Assembly: GCF_013385825.1 (NCBI RefSeq) | Contig: NZ_JACAPG010000002.1 | Coordinates: 218,807-282,806, forward strand | Length of the DNA stretch: 64,000 nucleotides | Direction of reading: 5' to 3' | From: Pseudomonas reactans | GTDB lineage: Bacteria > Pseudomonadota > Gammaproteobacteria > Pseudomonadales > Pseudomonadaceae | In this document: positions 7,059 through 15,948 of the stretch, in pieces | How positions within the stretch are numbered: position 1 is the first letter of the stretch | Layout of the letters: the number at the start of each line of letters is the position of its first letter | Position numbers and translations under genes: made by a program | Notes under the pieces: model-generated | The model's database searches: none | What the model was told of the DNA's origin: nothing | Seen by the model: the letters and a program-made list of their open reading frames with translations, nothing else

Positions 7059-8867
7059 TCAGGTGATGTTGGCCGTTACCGGCTCATCCAGCCCCATGGC
7101 ATGCAGGCGCGAGTAATAGCCGCCCATGGCCAGCAGTTCCACATGTGTACCGCGCTCGACAATTTCACCGTGGTCCATCACCAGAATCATGTCGGCTTTC
7201 TCGATGGTGGACAGTCGGTGCGCGATCACCAGGGTGGTACGGCCCTTCATGACCTTGTCCAAAGCGGCCTGAATGTGGCGCTCGGACTCGGTATCCAGCG
7301 CAGATGTCGCCTCATCCAGGATCAGCAGCGGTGCATTTTTCAGCAGTGCCCGGGCGATAGCCAAACGCTGGCGCTGACCACCGGAGAGCAGCACACCGTT
7401 TTCGCCGACTTCGGTGTCCAGACCTTTTGGCAGCTCGGCGATGAAGTCCATGGCATAGGCGTCGGTGGCGGCTTTCTCGATGTCTTCACGCGGTGCATCC
7501 GCCAGGTCACCGTAGGCGATGTTGTTGGCCACCGTGTCGTTGAACAACGTGACGTGCTGGGTCACCTGGGCCACGTGCCGGCGCAGGTTGCGCAGGCGGT
7601 AATCTTCGATCTCCACCTCGTCCAGCAGGATTTCCCCGGTTTCGTGGTGGTAGAAACGCGGGATCAGGCTGGCCAGCGTGGACTTGCCACTGCCTGAGCG
7701 CCCGACCAGGGCAATCATCTGCCCAGGCTCAGCGGTGAAGCTGATGTTCTTGAGTACTTCGCGATCGGCACCTGGGTAGGTGAAGCTCAGGTTGCGCACG
7801 TCGAGGCGACCGCTGACGCGATCACGCTCCACGGTGCCGCTGTCGACTTCCGGCTCTTCATCCAGCTGTTCGAAGATGCTTTCGGCACCGGCGACGCCTT
7901 TCTGGATGGTCGAGCTGACTTCCGACAGTTGCCGGATCGGCTTGGGCAGCAAGCCTGCTGCGGTGATATAGGCCACCAGGTCACCCGCCGTGGCGTCGCC
8001 GCGCAGCAGCAAAACCAGGAACATCAGTGCCGCCATGGCGGTATAGATCACCAGTTGCAGCATCGGCGTGTAGACCGCGCCGGTCTTGTTCATGCGTAGC
8101 TGTTTGTCGGTGTTGCCCTGGCTGGCGGCAGCAAAACGGCGCTCTTCGTAGCTTTCGCCGCCGAAGCTGCGCACTACGCGGTAGCCCTGGATGGTCTCCG
8201 AGGCCACGTGAGTGACGTCGCCCATCGCCACTTGGATCTTCTTGCTCTGCTTGCGGAATTTCTTGCTGGTGCTGCCCACCATGATTGCGATCAGCGGCAG
8301 GATCGCCAGCATGACCAGGGTCAGTTTCCAGTTCATCCACAGCAGGTAGCCGAACAGGAACACCACCGTCAGGCCTTCACGGATCACGACCTTGATCGCA
8401 TCCGTGGCGGCACCGGTCACCATGGTCACGTTGAAGGTGATGCGGGAAATCAGGTGCCCGGAGTTGTGCGTGTCGAAATAACGGTTGGGCAATACCAGCA
8501 GCTTGTTGAAGAGCTGGACCCGCAGGTCATGCACCAGGCCCAGGGAGACCTTGGCCAGGTAGTAGTTGCCCAGGAACGAGCCGAGGCCTTGCCACGCGGC
8601 GATCAGGATGATCAGCAGCGGCACGGCCATCAACAGCTTCAGGTCCTTGAACAACGGGATCTTGGGCAGGAACACCACGTCGGGATTGCTCAAGCCATCC
8701 ACGAAGTACTTGAGGATCCCGGCCAGCATCGGCTGGGTGGAAGCAAAGATCACGAAGCCCACGATACTCAGCATGAACATGCCGATGTACGGTTTCACAT
8801 AGCCCAGCAGCCTGAAATAGATTTTCAGGCTGGATTCCTGGTCCGCTTTGGGCGGTGCGTCACTCAT
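7059..8867 (-). CDS. msbA: Lipid A-core flippase, ABC transporter
   Basis: A 602-residue half-transporter with a membrane domain of about six helices in the first 330 residues followed by an ATPase domain. The ATPase has Walker A GRSGSGKST, signature LSGGQRQRLAIARAL and Walker B LLILDEATSALD. It flips lipid A-core across the inner membrane, and the length is normal for MsbA. The neighbouring waaL ends 9 bases upstream, so the ligase and the flippase are transcribed together. Position next to hldE matches the P. aeruginosa order as I recall it (PA4996-PA4999). Assignment to MsbA rather than another exporter rests on that context as well as on sequence. Confidence 0.94.
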   Translation of the reverse strand: MSDAPPKADQESSLKIYFRLLGYVKPYIGMFMLSIVGFVIFASTQPMLAGILKYFVDGLSNPDVVFLPKIPLFKDLKLLMAVPLLIILIAAWQGLGSFLGNYYLAKVSLGLVHDLRVQLFNKLLVLPNRYFDTHNSGHLISRITFNVTMVTGAATDAIKVVIREGLTVVFLFGYLLWMNWKLTLVMLAILPLIAIMVGSTSKKFRKQSKKIQVAMGDVTHVASETIQGYRVVRSFGGESYEERRFAAASQGNTDKQLRMNKTGAVYTPMLQLVIYTAMAALMFLVLLLRGDATAGDLVAYITAAGLLPKPIRQLSEVSSTIQKGVAGAESIFEQLDEEPEVDSGTVERDRVSGRLDVRNLSFTYPGADREVLKNISFTAEPGQMIALVGRSGSGKSTLASLIPRFYHHETGEILLDEVEIEDYRLRNLRRHVAQVTQHVTLFNDTVANNIAYGDLADAPREDIEKAATDAYAMDFIAELPKGLDTEVGENGVLLSGGQRQRLAIARALLKNAPLLILDEATSALDTESERHIQAALDKVMKGRTTLVIAHRLSTIEKADMILVMDHGEIVERGTHVELLAMGGYYSRLHAMGLDEPVTANIT

Positions 8868-8876
8868 GTGTCGAGC

Positions 8877-10055
8877 TCACTGATTGGGTAGGACGCGAAC
8901 TTTATCACATGCATCGGGATTGGCCCGAGCCCAGACCAAGACACTGGCCAGGGCGATCGGCAGCCAAGTGATGAACCATTCGGCCCGAGGGGTGCCTGTG
9001 AGGCTGGCAGCGTCGAACTGCATTGCCAGGAACGAAAACATCCATATACCAAGAATACCCTTGCCCAGGTCGGTACTACGCGCCTTCCAGGCTTGCCACA
9101 ACACGCCGAGCCACACGGCGCACCACAGCAGCAGGCCGGGTAGACCCAGCTCAATGGTCACGTGGGTGAAGAGGTTGTGGGAGTGGTCAAAGTACTGGCC
9201 GTCGGTAAAGACCTTGTAGTCACCACCGAGCCCCAGGCCTGTCCACGGGCGTTCGGCGATCATGCGCAAGGCTTCCATGAAGATCTGTGGCCGGTAGGAG
9301 ACACCACGGGCCAGCATCAAGGACTCCATGGCGATGAACACAGCCACTGCTGCCGCAATCGCACCGGCGGCCGTTACCACCGTGCGTCGATCGCGGCACC
9401 AGAGTGGCATCGCCACCACGCTCAGCAACAACGCAACCGCGGCACCACGGCTTTGGCTCAACACGACGAAGAGCCCAAGCAAGCCGATCGCAACGGCCCA
9501 AGCCACTTGCATCCATCGCCCGCGAGGCGGCCAGTGCAGCATCCAGACCGCAGCCACACCGATCACATACGCGCCAAGAATCGGATGGGACAGTTGCCCC
9601 AACCCCGCGAGGCGATCGGACCATTCACGGTGCTCGATACCATAGAACTTGATGATTGCAATCAGCGATGACAGGGCCAGACCGTAGCCACCCCACTGCA
9701 GCACGCGAATGATCCGGTCGGTCCTGCCGTCGGCAAGTACCGGAAAAAACAGCAGGAAGACGCCGACGTAGAGCAGACGCTTGGCTTCTCGGGAAGGGTC
9801 CTCAACATTGGTCCACAGCAAGCTGATCCCACCCCAGATCGCCATCAACAGAATCATCAGGCAGATCCAGCGTTGTGAGCGCCACACCTCTTTGAGCCGC
9901 TCACGCGCCGACCAGGCAAACACCATGGCCGGCAGCCAGAGAAACAGCGTCAACCCTTGTTGATAGATCTTGTTGGTTGGCGCGAAGGCAATCGCCACCA
10001 GAAACCACAGTAACCCGAAAATCATCCATACCTGTGCCCAACGACTTGCTTGCAT
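8877..10055 (-). CDS. waaL: O-antigen ligase family protein
   Basis: A 392-residue polytopic membrane protein with about ten or more hydrophobic segments. The large periplasmic loop near the C-terminus carries GLGLGGDYK and YFDHSHNLF, the region with the conserved histidine of the Wzy/WaaL ligase family. It should transfer O-antigen from undecaprenyl carrier to lipid A-core. I chose the ATG at 10055 because AGGAG lies about 7 bases upstream on the minus strand; an in-frame ATG at 10094 has no such site. msbA follows after 9 bases. Within this LPS cluster WaaL is the natural reading, though a polymerase of the same family cannot be excluded from sequence alone. Confidence 0.85.
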   Translation of the reverse strand: MQASRWAQVWMIFGLLWFLVAIAFAPTNKIYQQGLTLFLWLPAMVFAWSARERLKEVWRSQRWICLMILLMAIWGGISLLWTNVEDPSREAKRLLYVGVFLLFFPVLADGRTDRIIRVLQWGGYGLALSSLIAIIKFYGIEHREWSDRLAGLGQLSHPILGAYVIGVAAVWMLHWPPRGRWMQVAWAVAIGLLGLFVVLSQSRGAAVALLLSVVAMPLWCRDRRTVVTAAGAIAAAVAVFIAMESLMLARGVSYRPQIFMEALRMIAERPWTGLGLGGDYKVFTDGQYFDHSHNLFTHVTIELGLPGLLLWCAVWLGVLWQAWKARSTDLGKGILGIWMFSFLAMQFDAASLTGTPRAEWFITWLPIALASVLVWARANPDACDKVRVLPNQ

Positions 10056-10164
10056 CAACCGCTCCTGAATACGTCCATCCCGCCAACGCGGCATGGTTAA
10101 AACCCAAAACTTTCGGCATTATTACCGATCACTGTGCCCGCGACTCCTACAAGGCTTTCCGACG

Positions 10165-10770
10165 ATGCAATGTTCAAGGCTTCCCCAAGCCGACTTAAAC
10201 GCAATGATTGAAGGCGCCCGCATCCTGGAAAAGGACAGTTACGGCCCCAAAGTCTACCTGCTGGCTGACGGGAATATCCTCAAACTGTTTCGCCGCAAGC
10301 GCCTGTTCTCGTCGGCGCTGTTTCGTCCTTACTCCAAGCGTTTCATCGACAATGTGGCGCAGTTGCAACAACGTGGCATCCCCACCTTGACCGTACTTGC
10401 ATTCTTTCAACTGGCCGCACCTGGCATGACTGCAGTGTTGTATCGCCCGTTGCCGGGTGAAACGCTGCGCCAGATTTCCAACAAGGAGGGCTTTGATTGG
10501 CAATCGAACCTCGACCCGTTGGTGGCACTTATCCGTCGCTTGCATGGTGCAGGAATCTACTTCCGCTCCCTGCATCTGGGCAATATCGTTGTCACACCTG
10601 ATAACGAAATGGGTCTGATCGACGTCGCGGACATGCGCTTTTTACGCGCACCGCTTAACCCGGAACTCGCGCGGCGCAACTTGCAGCATTTCGCACGCTA
10701 TATTGCGCGCGAGAAGCTGAACGAACGCTTTCCAATGCGCGCACTGGAACAAGCCCTGCTAGCGGCATGA
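10165..10770 (+). CDS. Small kinase-like protein (Bud32/InaA type)
   Basis: A 201-residue protein with a reduced protein-kinase-like fold. A lysine in GNILKLF (about residue 40) fits the ATP-anchoring position, SLHLGNIVV stands where the catalytic loop HxDxxxxN would be, and GLIDVADM where the DFG-type metal loop would be. The catalytic loop has no aspartate in its usual place, so activity is doubtful. The ATG at 10165 was chosen as the first start outside the divergent waaL promoter region, with AAGG about 10 bases upstream. It is the only plus-strand gene in this LPS block, and its end overlaps the convergent glycosyltransferase gene by 12 bases. Relatives have been called toluene tolerance proteins. 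Role unknown. Confidence 0.72.
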   Translation: MQCSRLPQADLNAMIEGARILEKDSYGPKVYLLADGNILKLFRRKRLFSSALFRPYSKRFIDNVAQLQQRGIPTLTVLAFFQLAAPGMTAVLYRPLPGETLRQISNKEGFDWQSNLDPLVALIRRLHGAGIYFRSLHLGNIVVTPDNEMGLIDVADMRFLRAPLNPELARRNLQHFARYIAREKLNERFPMRALEQALLAA

Positions 10771-11844
10771 AAACAGGCGCTGGGAGGTTTCACTGAAATC
10801 CTTCCAGGCTTGCTCCGGTGCCAATACCCGCGACTGAGCGTCGAGCACGTCCTGGGACGAAGTCGCGAAGGCGCGTTCCATCAAGCGGCTCCAGGCCTGT
10901 GCATTATCTGAAGGGGCGTACCAGCCGGCTTCCGCCAGTTGCTCGCGAAACACAGCCAATTCGCTGGTCAGTACGGGCACGCCGGCCATTACTGCCTCTT
11001 GCAGGATCAACCCCAAGCCCTCTTGCGTCGACGGAATCGCCACCCAGTCAAAGGCCCGGTACAGCGTCGCCGCGTCCGGCAAATGACCCGGCAGAAAAAC
11101 CTTGCCCTGCAAGCCGAGCTGCTCGATACGTGCCTCCAGGGTATCCCTCGCCGCGCCCTCGCCGATAATCACCAGCCGCGCATCAGGTTGATGCACTGAC
11201 ACGCCGGCAAACGCCTCCAGCAAACAGCTGAATCCTTTGCCGTCGACCAATCGACCTACCGCACCCAGCACGGGCGAGCCATCCAACGGAAGGCCAAGAC
11301 GAGTGCGCGCCTGCTCCCGAGAAAGCGTGGCAGCGCGAAAAGCCACGGGATCGAACGCGCTGCGCAACACCGTCACGGGTCGTTGCAGAACACGCTCGAT
11401 CGAGTGAGCGAGCGTTTGCGAGACGGCCGCCACGGTCAGCTGCGCTGCCGGAAATTGTTCAAACAGTTTCTGGTCCGTCCGGCGCATGCGGGTGACGCCA
11501 TGAAATATCACGACGGCGCGTACGCGCGGTAAACGCTTGAGCACCGGTAAGATCACCCGGGCCACGCCCACCCCATCAAGCAGCACAATCTCTACATCGT
11601 CAGGCAATGCCTTGCGGAAGCGCGCACGCATCAAGGGCATCAGCAACTTCCATAGATACCGGCCTTTGAGACGGGCAGAGGAAAGGTTCCACTCCAATGC
11701 CGGCTCAGCTTCTTGCGAACGACCTTGAAGCAACCAGGTATTGACCGGTCCACGGCATACAGCGTGGGAAAGTATCTGTTGATGAACCTTTTGCACCGAA
11801 GCGAATGCAGAACCACCGGCCCACATGATGTTGAGGATACTCAT
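10759..11844 (-). CDS. Glycosyltransferase, family 4 (GT-B)
   Basis: A 361-residue retaining glycosyltransferase. The C-terminal nucleotide-sugar domain shows GAVGRLVDGKGFSCLLEAF and later STQEGLGLILQEA, the E-x7-E motif of the family. It probably adds one sugar to the LPS outer core, working on the cytoplasmic face. It is the last gene of the minus-strand operon that begins with the carbamoyltransferase. A 56-base gap separates it from the preceding glycosyltransferase gene. Donor and acceptor cannot be deduced. Confidence 0.85.
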   Translation of the reverse strand: MSILNIMWAGGSAFASVQKVHQQILSHAVCRGPVNTWLLQGRSQEAEPALEWNLSSARLKGRYLWKLLMPLMRARFRKALPDDVEIVLLDGVGVARVILPVLKRLPRVRAVVIFHGVTRMRRTDQKLFEQFPAAQLTVAAVSQTLAHSIERVLQRPVTVLRSAFDPVAFRAATLSREQARTRLGLPLDGSPVLGAVGRLVDGKGFSCLLEAFAGVSVHQPDARLVIIGEGAARDTLEARIEQLGLQGKVFLPGHLPDAATLYRAFDWVAIPSTQEGLGLILQEAVMAGVPVLTSELAVFREQLAEAGWYAPSDNAQAWSRLMERAFATSSQDVLDAQSRVLAPEQAWKDFSETSQRLFSCR

Positions 11845-11900
11845 CGAAAAAATGACCTTTTGCGGCGTGGTGATGGCTTGTCGCCTGTACTTGGCTGCAC

Positions 11901-12662
11901 TTAATGGATCAACCAGCCGATACTGACACCCAGTACCAGCATAGCTGCCAGTTTGATCCGCTCGCGTCGCTTGCGCCGTGCCTTGGTCAAGCGCTCTTCT
12001 GCCGTCGCCACATGCAAACCGAAACCGGTATGCAAAACCGCATCGCCCTCCAGAGTCACTGCCTCCAGGTTCAGTTGCGCGTAACGCTTCGATAATCCCT
12101 TCTCACCCTCGAACCCCGCATAGGGTGCGCACAAGTGATACTCCTTGATGCGCCGCAACCCTGGGTTCAACGAAAACCCCTGCCATTCAGGTTTGTCGGA
12201 CAGCAGGGGATAACAAGGTACTGCGCCAATCACTTCACGTGGCCCCAGGTGAATATAGGGGCTGTGCACTTGCAAGTCGTAAACGTAGTTACGCAACCAC
12301 ACCTGCAAAATATCCGGCCGATGTTCCAGTATCACCTTGGAATCCTCGACAAAGCCGGGTCGATAAAACGCCCAATCATCCTCGCAATGGAATATGTAGG
12401 GGGTCTTGACCGACTCGTAGGCCAAGTCGATGGAAGCCAACTGCCCAAGCTTCGGCCGGTTGATCAAGAAAGTGCAATGACTGTGCCAGTGCCCTGGGAC
12501 CGCAAGGCGTACGGCGTCATCACCGGAATCTTCGGTAATAACGACTTCGCGTATCGCTGCCGTATTGAACTGATCGAAGCTCTCGAGCGTGCGCTTCAAC
12601 AAATCGAAGCGACCGCAACTGGTCACTACGAGCGTTATGTCGCTTTGATCGGAGAAGTGCAT
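11901..12662 (-). CDS. Glycosyltransferase, GT-A type, with C-terminal membrane anchor
   Basis: A 253-residue protein starting with ITLVVTSCGRFDLLKRTLESF, the usual opening of family 2-like GT-A transferases. FHCEDDWAF, near residue 92, supplies an acidic metal-binding motif like DxD. The last 20 residues (KLAAMLVLGVSIGWLIH) form a hydrophobic tail preceded by a very basic stretch (KARRKRRERIK), which would pin the enzyme to the inner membrane by its C-terminus. It sits between two other glycosyltransferase genes. The acceptor is presumably the LPS core, by context only. Confidence 0.75.
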   Translation of the reverse strand: MHFSDQSDITLVVTSCGRFDLLKRTLESFDQFNTAAIREVVITEDSGDDAVRLAVPGHWHSHCTFLINRPKLGQLASIDLAYESVKTPYIFHCEDDWAFYRPGFVEDSKVILEHRPDILQVWLRNYVYDLQVHSPYIHLGPREVIGAVPCYPLLSDKPEWQGFSLNPGLRRIKEYHLCAPYAGFEGEKGLSKRYAQLNLEAVTLEGDAVLHTGFGLHVATAEERLTKARRKRRERIKLAAMLVLGVSIGWLIH

Positions 12663-12713
12663 TCAAGCCTCGATAATATCACATAGCCATCATTTGCGGC
12701 CACCTGGCCGATA

Positions 12714-13670
12714 TCAAACGCCCAGTTTCAGACGCAATCTTTCCAGCACACTCAATGGAGCACGGGGCCGAAGGGGGGGCTTGAGCACTTCAACAATCCG
12801 CTGACCGATACGGGCAAAACTGAACTGGTTGACCACCAGGTCCTGCCCATTACGCGCAATGTCGGCCGCCAATTGCGGATTGGACCGTAAAATGGTCAGC
12901 TTTTCCTGCAACTGCGGGATGTCCTTGTAGAACACCACATTGACCATCTCCTCGAACCCCAGGGCAGCATTTTCCTCAGCGCCCTGATCAAACGCCAACA
13001 ACACGCAACCGCAGGCCATGGCTTCAAAATTCTTGATCATGTACTCGCCCATGCCCACATCGGCACTGACGAAAAAACGGATCCGGTTGAGGGTCGCGCA
13101 GTATTCCTCACCGGACTTGGTGCGCGTGACCACCAAAGGCTCAACCTGTGCCAGCTCATCGAGCAGGGCCTTGCGACCACTGTAGGCCACGCTGTTGGTA
13201 CTGCCGACGAACGCCAGCTCGATATCCCGCACACGCTCCTGCGGCTGCAACAGCGCCTGATCATAGCCCTTTGGCACGAACTCCGCGTCAAAGCCCTCGG
13301 CGCGCAGCCGCTCGGTCACCATAAAGCCGGAGCTGATCACCCGCGCCCACGGCAAACGACGGTAATGGGCGCTGAATTTTCCGGTGTATTTGCAGGGAAT
13401 GTAGTTCTGGTAGGCGTCGTGTTCGAGGATCACCAGGTTCGGGAGGGTACGGATAAACCCGACTTGGCGGATTTCCTGCTTGAAGCGCAGGAAGAACACG
13501 ATACGGTCGTAACGGGTCACGTCGACCTCACGCCGGAAGTAACCACGCAGGTTGCGCTGCTCATCGCTGCTCAACCAGCGAATATCACATTCGCAGTGCT
13601 CGGCCACGCCTTCGTACAAACGATCCAGGATGGCGCGCTGCTCTTTCTGCACCAGAAACAAGACTTTCAT
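12714..13670 (-). CDS. Glycosyltransferase family 1-like protein
   Basis: A 318-residue protein whose C-terminal half carries KNFEAMACGCVLLAF, a CgeB/Glyco_trans_1_2-type donor-site motif, preceded by a Rossmann-like LAFVGSTNSVAYSG. No membrane segment is visible. Its ATG shares one base with the stop of the PIG-L deacetylase gene (TAATG), so the two are coupled. By context it should add a residue to the LPS core or a related surface sugar chain. The sugar specificity is unknown. Confidence 0.78.
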   Translation of the reverse strand: MKVLFLVQKEQRAILDRLYEGVAEHCECDIRWLSSDEQRNLRGYFRREVDVTRYDRIVFFLRFKQEIRQVGFIRTLPNLVILEHDAYQNYIPCKYTGKFSAHYRRLPWARVISSGFMVTERLRAEGFDAEFVPKGYDQALLQPQERVRDIELAFVGSTNSVAYSGRKALLDELAQVEPLVVTRTKSGEEYCATLNRIRFFVSADVGMGEYMIKNFEAMACGCVLLAFDQGAEENAALGFEEMVNVVFYKDIPQLQEKLTILRSNPQLAADIARNGQDLVVNQFSFARIGQRIVEVLKPPLRPRAPLSVLERLRLKLGV

Positions 13671-15055
13671 TACTTATCCTTTCCCAAACGCCAGAACAAC
13701 TCATGCCGTCGTACGGCCTTGCGGAAAAATTCGTTCTCACCATACGGCGACTGCGCTCGCCCCGCCAATAGTCGCTGTAACCAACGCCGGACACGGCGCT
13801 TGAAGGGCGGTGCCGGTTGCAAGTCATGCATCATGCCCAGCGCCATGGCCTTGTCACGCTGCTGCGCCAACGTCAGTGGCAGGCTGCAGGGCAGCAGCTC
13901 CTCAGTCGCGTCGAACAGCGGCGGCAACGCAATGCCGGCGCCCGCGTCGCCCATGGGCCAGCGGTCGTTGTCGTGCAAATGGTTGGCGTAGCCCAGTATT
14001 ACCGTCGGCTGCCACTCAAGGCCTTGCAAGGCTTCCAGAACAGCGTGCTGCGCGCAGATGTGGTCTGGATGCGGGTCCAATACCGGATGCGGCAACACAA
14101 TCACTTCCGGGCGCGCCATCAACAACACCTGGCGCAAGTCGGCCAACAGGTTGTTCCAGGTGGGCAAGCCGTCGCTGTCCGCCGCCAATGGGAACGGATT
14201 GAATTGGCGGAAGGGGCGAATGTCTGTCATCTGCGCTTCACGGGAGGCAAACGGCAGGTCCGGCGCGGCTTGCATCGCCTGCAATTGCAGGCAGAAGTAC
14301 CCCAGTTGTACACAGTGCGCCTGTGGCACACCGGCCCACAGCGGCACAGCGATGCTGTCCCAGGCGCGCAGGCGGCCTTTGATACGCGCGGCTTCAACCG
14401 CGTCCAGGCCCATCTGCTGATAATGCTCGGCTTCGATTTCGCCTGCGGTCAGGGTGACAATCCAGGGCTTTTCAGCCTGGCTGTACAGACCAAAGGCCGC
14501 CAATTCGGCATCGTCGGCATGGGGCGCGATCACCATTACACGCTGCGCGCGGTAATCCGGGTGGGTCCAAGCCCACAGGCGGGGCGTGCCGATCAATCGG
14601 CAATGCCGACCGCGCAACTGCAACTCGCTCAGCGCCAAACCACTGAGATTCAGGTAACGCATGCCGTTGACGCCACGCTCAAAGGTTTGCCGGTCGCCCG
14701 CCAGCTCGACGCTTGGGTCAAAAAAGCGCCCCAGCCACGTGCTTTTGACCTTGATCCCCAGCACCAGTGTGGCCTGCGCGTCTACCGACTGCTCCAGTAG
14801 CAAGCGCCCATTTTCCAGGCGCACGCCCGGCAGCTCGGCATCCGCCGCAAAACGGTATTGGTAATCTTCGTTGGGGGCATAGAACAGATGGTCGGCAAAC
14901 CACGCTTCATGAGCAACCCAGGCCACCACCGCCAACAGCAAGGGTAGCCACCAGGCCACCAGGATGCCGACCAACATCAGCAACAACACACCCATCATCA
15001 GCGCCGTGCGCTTGTTACGCCGGTGGCGCTTGAGCAATTGCTGCTTACGACTCAT
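13670..15055 (-). CDS. dnpA: PIG-L family de-N-acetylase, membrane anchored
   Basis: A 461-residue protein with a long N-terminal membrane stretch (about residues 17-50) after a basic leader (MSRKQQLLKRHRRNKR). The zinc deacetylase motifs of the PIG-L/LmbE family are present: APHADDAEL, and later HPHPDH within LDPHPDHICAQ. It should remove N-acetyl groups from a sugar at the membrane. Start ATG at 15055 overlaps the Mig-14-like gene by four bases (ATGA). In P. aeruginosa the gene in this place, PA5002, is DnpA, reported to influence fluoroquinolone tolerance and persister levels. The orthology is inferred from order and domain. The in-frame ATG 10 codons upstream lies inside the neighbour and is less likely. 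Confidence 0.82.
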   Translation of the reverse strand: MSRKQQLLKRHRRNKRTALMMGVLLLMLVGILVAWWLPLLLAVVAWVAHEAWFADHLFYAPNEDYQYRFAADAELPGVRLENGRLLLEQSVDAQATLVLGIKVKSTWLGRFFDPSVELAGDRQTFERGVNGMRYLNLSGLALSELQLRGRHCRLIGTPRLWAWTHPDYRAQRVMVIAPHADDAELAAFGLYSQAEKPWIVTLTAGEIEAEHYQQMGLDAVEAARIKGRLRAWDSIAVPLWAGVPQAHCVQLGYFCLQLQAMQAAPDLPFASREAQMTDIRPFRQFNPFPLAADSDGLPTWNNLLADLRQVLLMARPEVIVLPHPVLDPHPDHICAQHAVLEALQGLEWQPTVILGYANHLHDNDRWPMGDAGAGIALPPLFDATEELLPCSLPLTLAQQRDKAMALGMMHDLQPAPPFKRRVRRWLQRLLAGRAQSPYGENEFFRKAVRRHELFWRLGKDK

Positions 15056-15948
15056 ACGCTGAATACCTGCACAGGGTTGCACCAACGGTCCTTGTACTCG
15101 CGGTCGGCCCGGCCAAAGGAGAAGCGCAACGGCTTGCCAACTTCGCGCGCCTGCTCCCAGGCACTTTGGGTATTGAGAAAGCTCAAAACGCTGCCAGGGC
15201 TGAAGGCACGAGTTTCAGGATCGACCCCGCCGTTGACGTACTCCACGCTGATCCATTCCGGCGACTCGACGCGGTACACCAACTGAATCGCGATGGGCGC
15301 GTCATTCAGAAAGATCACTGAGCCGATCAACCACTCACGCATCAGCTCGATCACTTCGGCCAGGCGCTCGGCGCCCGTGGCGGTGAAACCCCAGCGGCGC
15401 AGGAACAGGTCACAGTAGATGGCCGCCAGCTCACCGCTGGAAAACTCACCGACAGGCCGCACTACGCCGCCCGCCTCCTCCAGCAAACGCAGTTCGCGGC
15501 GCTGGTTGTAGCGAAACTTCTTCGACAGTTCTTCCGGCGTGCGTGCCATGGCCAACTGCTCGGCCTGGGGCTTGAGGCCGATAAAGCGGCCTTCGTTCAA
15601 CGTCGACAGGTAGCGTGCACGCTGCCTCAAAGGCGCCTGCGCATCGGCGGCGGCCGGCAGGATCACTTCGGCGTTGCCCAGGTCGAACAAGCCTTTCTTG
15701 CCGCTGCGCTTGAGCACGTCCTTGGACAGCGCCAGGTCGCGCCCCCACGTGGCAATGCACGCCTTGAGTTCACCGGCCTGCTCCCAGGCCAGGTAACGCA
15801 CTGGAATCTGTGCCAAGCCGGCCAGGCGCTCGATGACCTGCGGGTGCGTCGCGACGCTACCGCCAAAACGCTGCCAGGCCTCGCTGTAGGCCGGTGCATC
15901 GACGACGGACCAGCCACGCTCGCGCCAGCCTTGGAATCGATTGAGCAT
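15052..15948 (-). CDS. Mig-14-like protein
   Basis: A 298-residue soluble protein resembling the Mig-14 family, which is linked to antimicrobial-peptide resistance in Salmonella and P. aeruginosa (PA5003, as I recall). The fold is probably GNAT-like: the C-terminal half contains KFRYNQRRELRLLEE and SVIFLNDAPIAIQLVYR, similar to the acetyltransferase-like domain of FemAB/BioF2 proteins. The ATG at 15948 is preferred; a TTG one codon upstream is also in frame. That ATG shares its first base with the stop of the upstream glycosyltransferase (TGATG). Next gene is the deacetylase with an ATGA overlap, so the trio is one translation unit. Confidence 0.75.
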   Translation of the reverse strand: MLNRFQGWRERGWSVVDAPAYSEAWQRFGGSVATHPQVIERLAGLAQIPVRYLAWEQAGELKACIATWGRDLALSKDVLKRSGKKGLFDLGNAEVILPAAADAQAPLRQRARYLSTLNEGRFIGLKPQAEQLAMARTPEELSKKFRYNQRRELRLLEEAGGVVRPVGEFSSGELAAIYCDLFLRRWGFTATGAERLAEVIELMREWLIGSVIFLNDAPIAIQLVYRVESPEWISVEYVNGGVDPETRAFSPGSVLSFLNTQSAWEQAREVGKPLRFSFGRADREYKDRWCNPVQVFSV

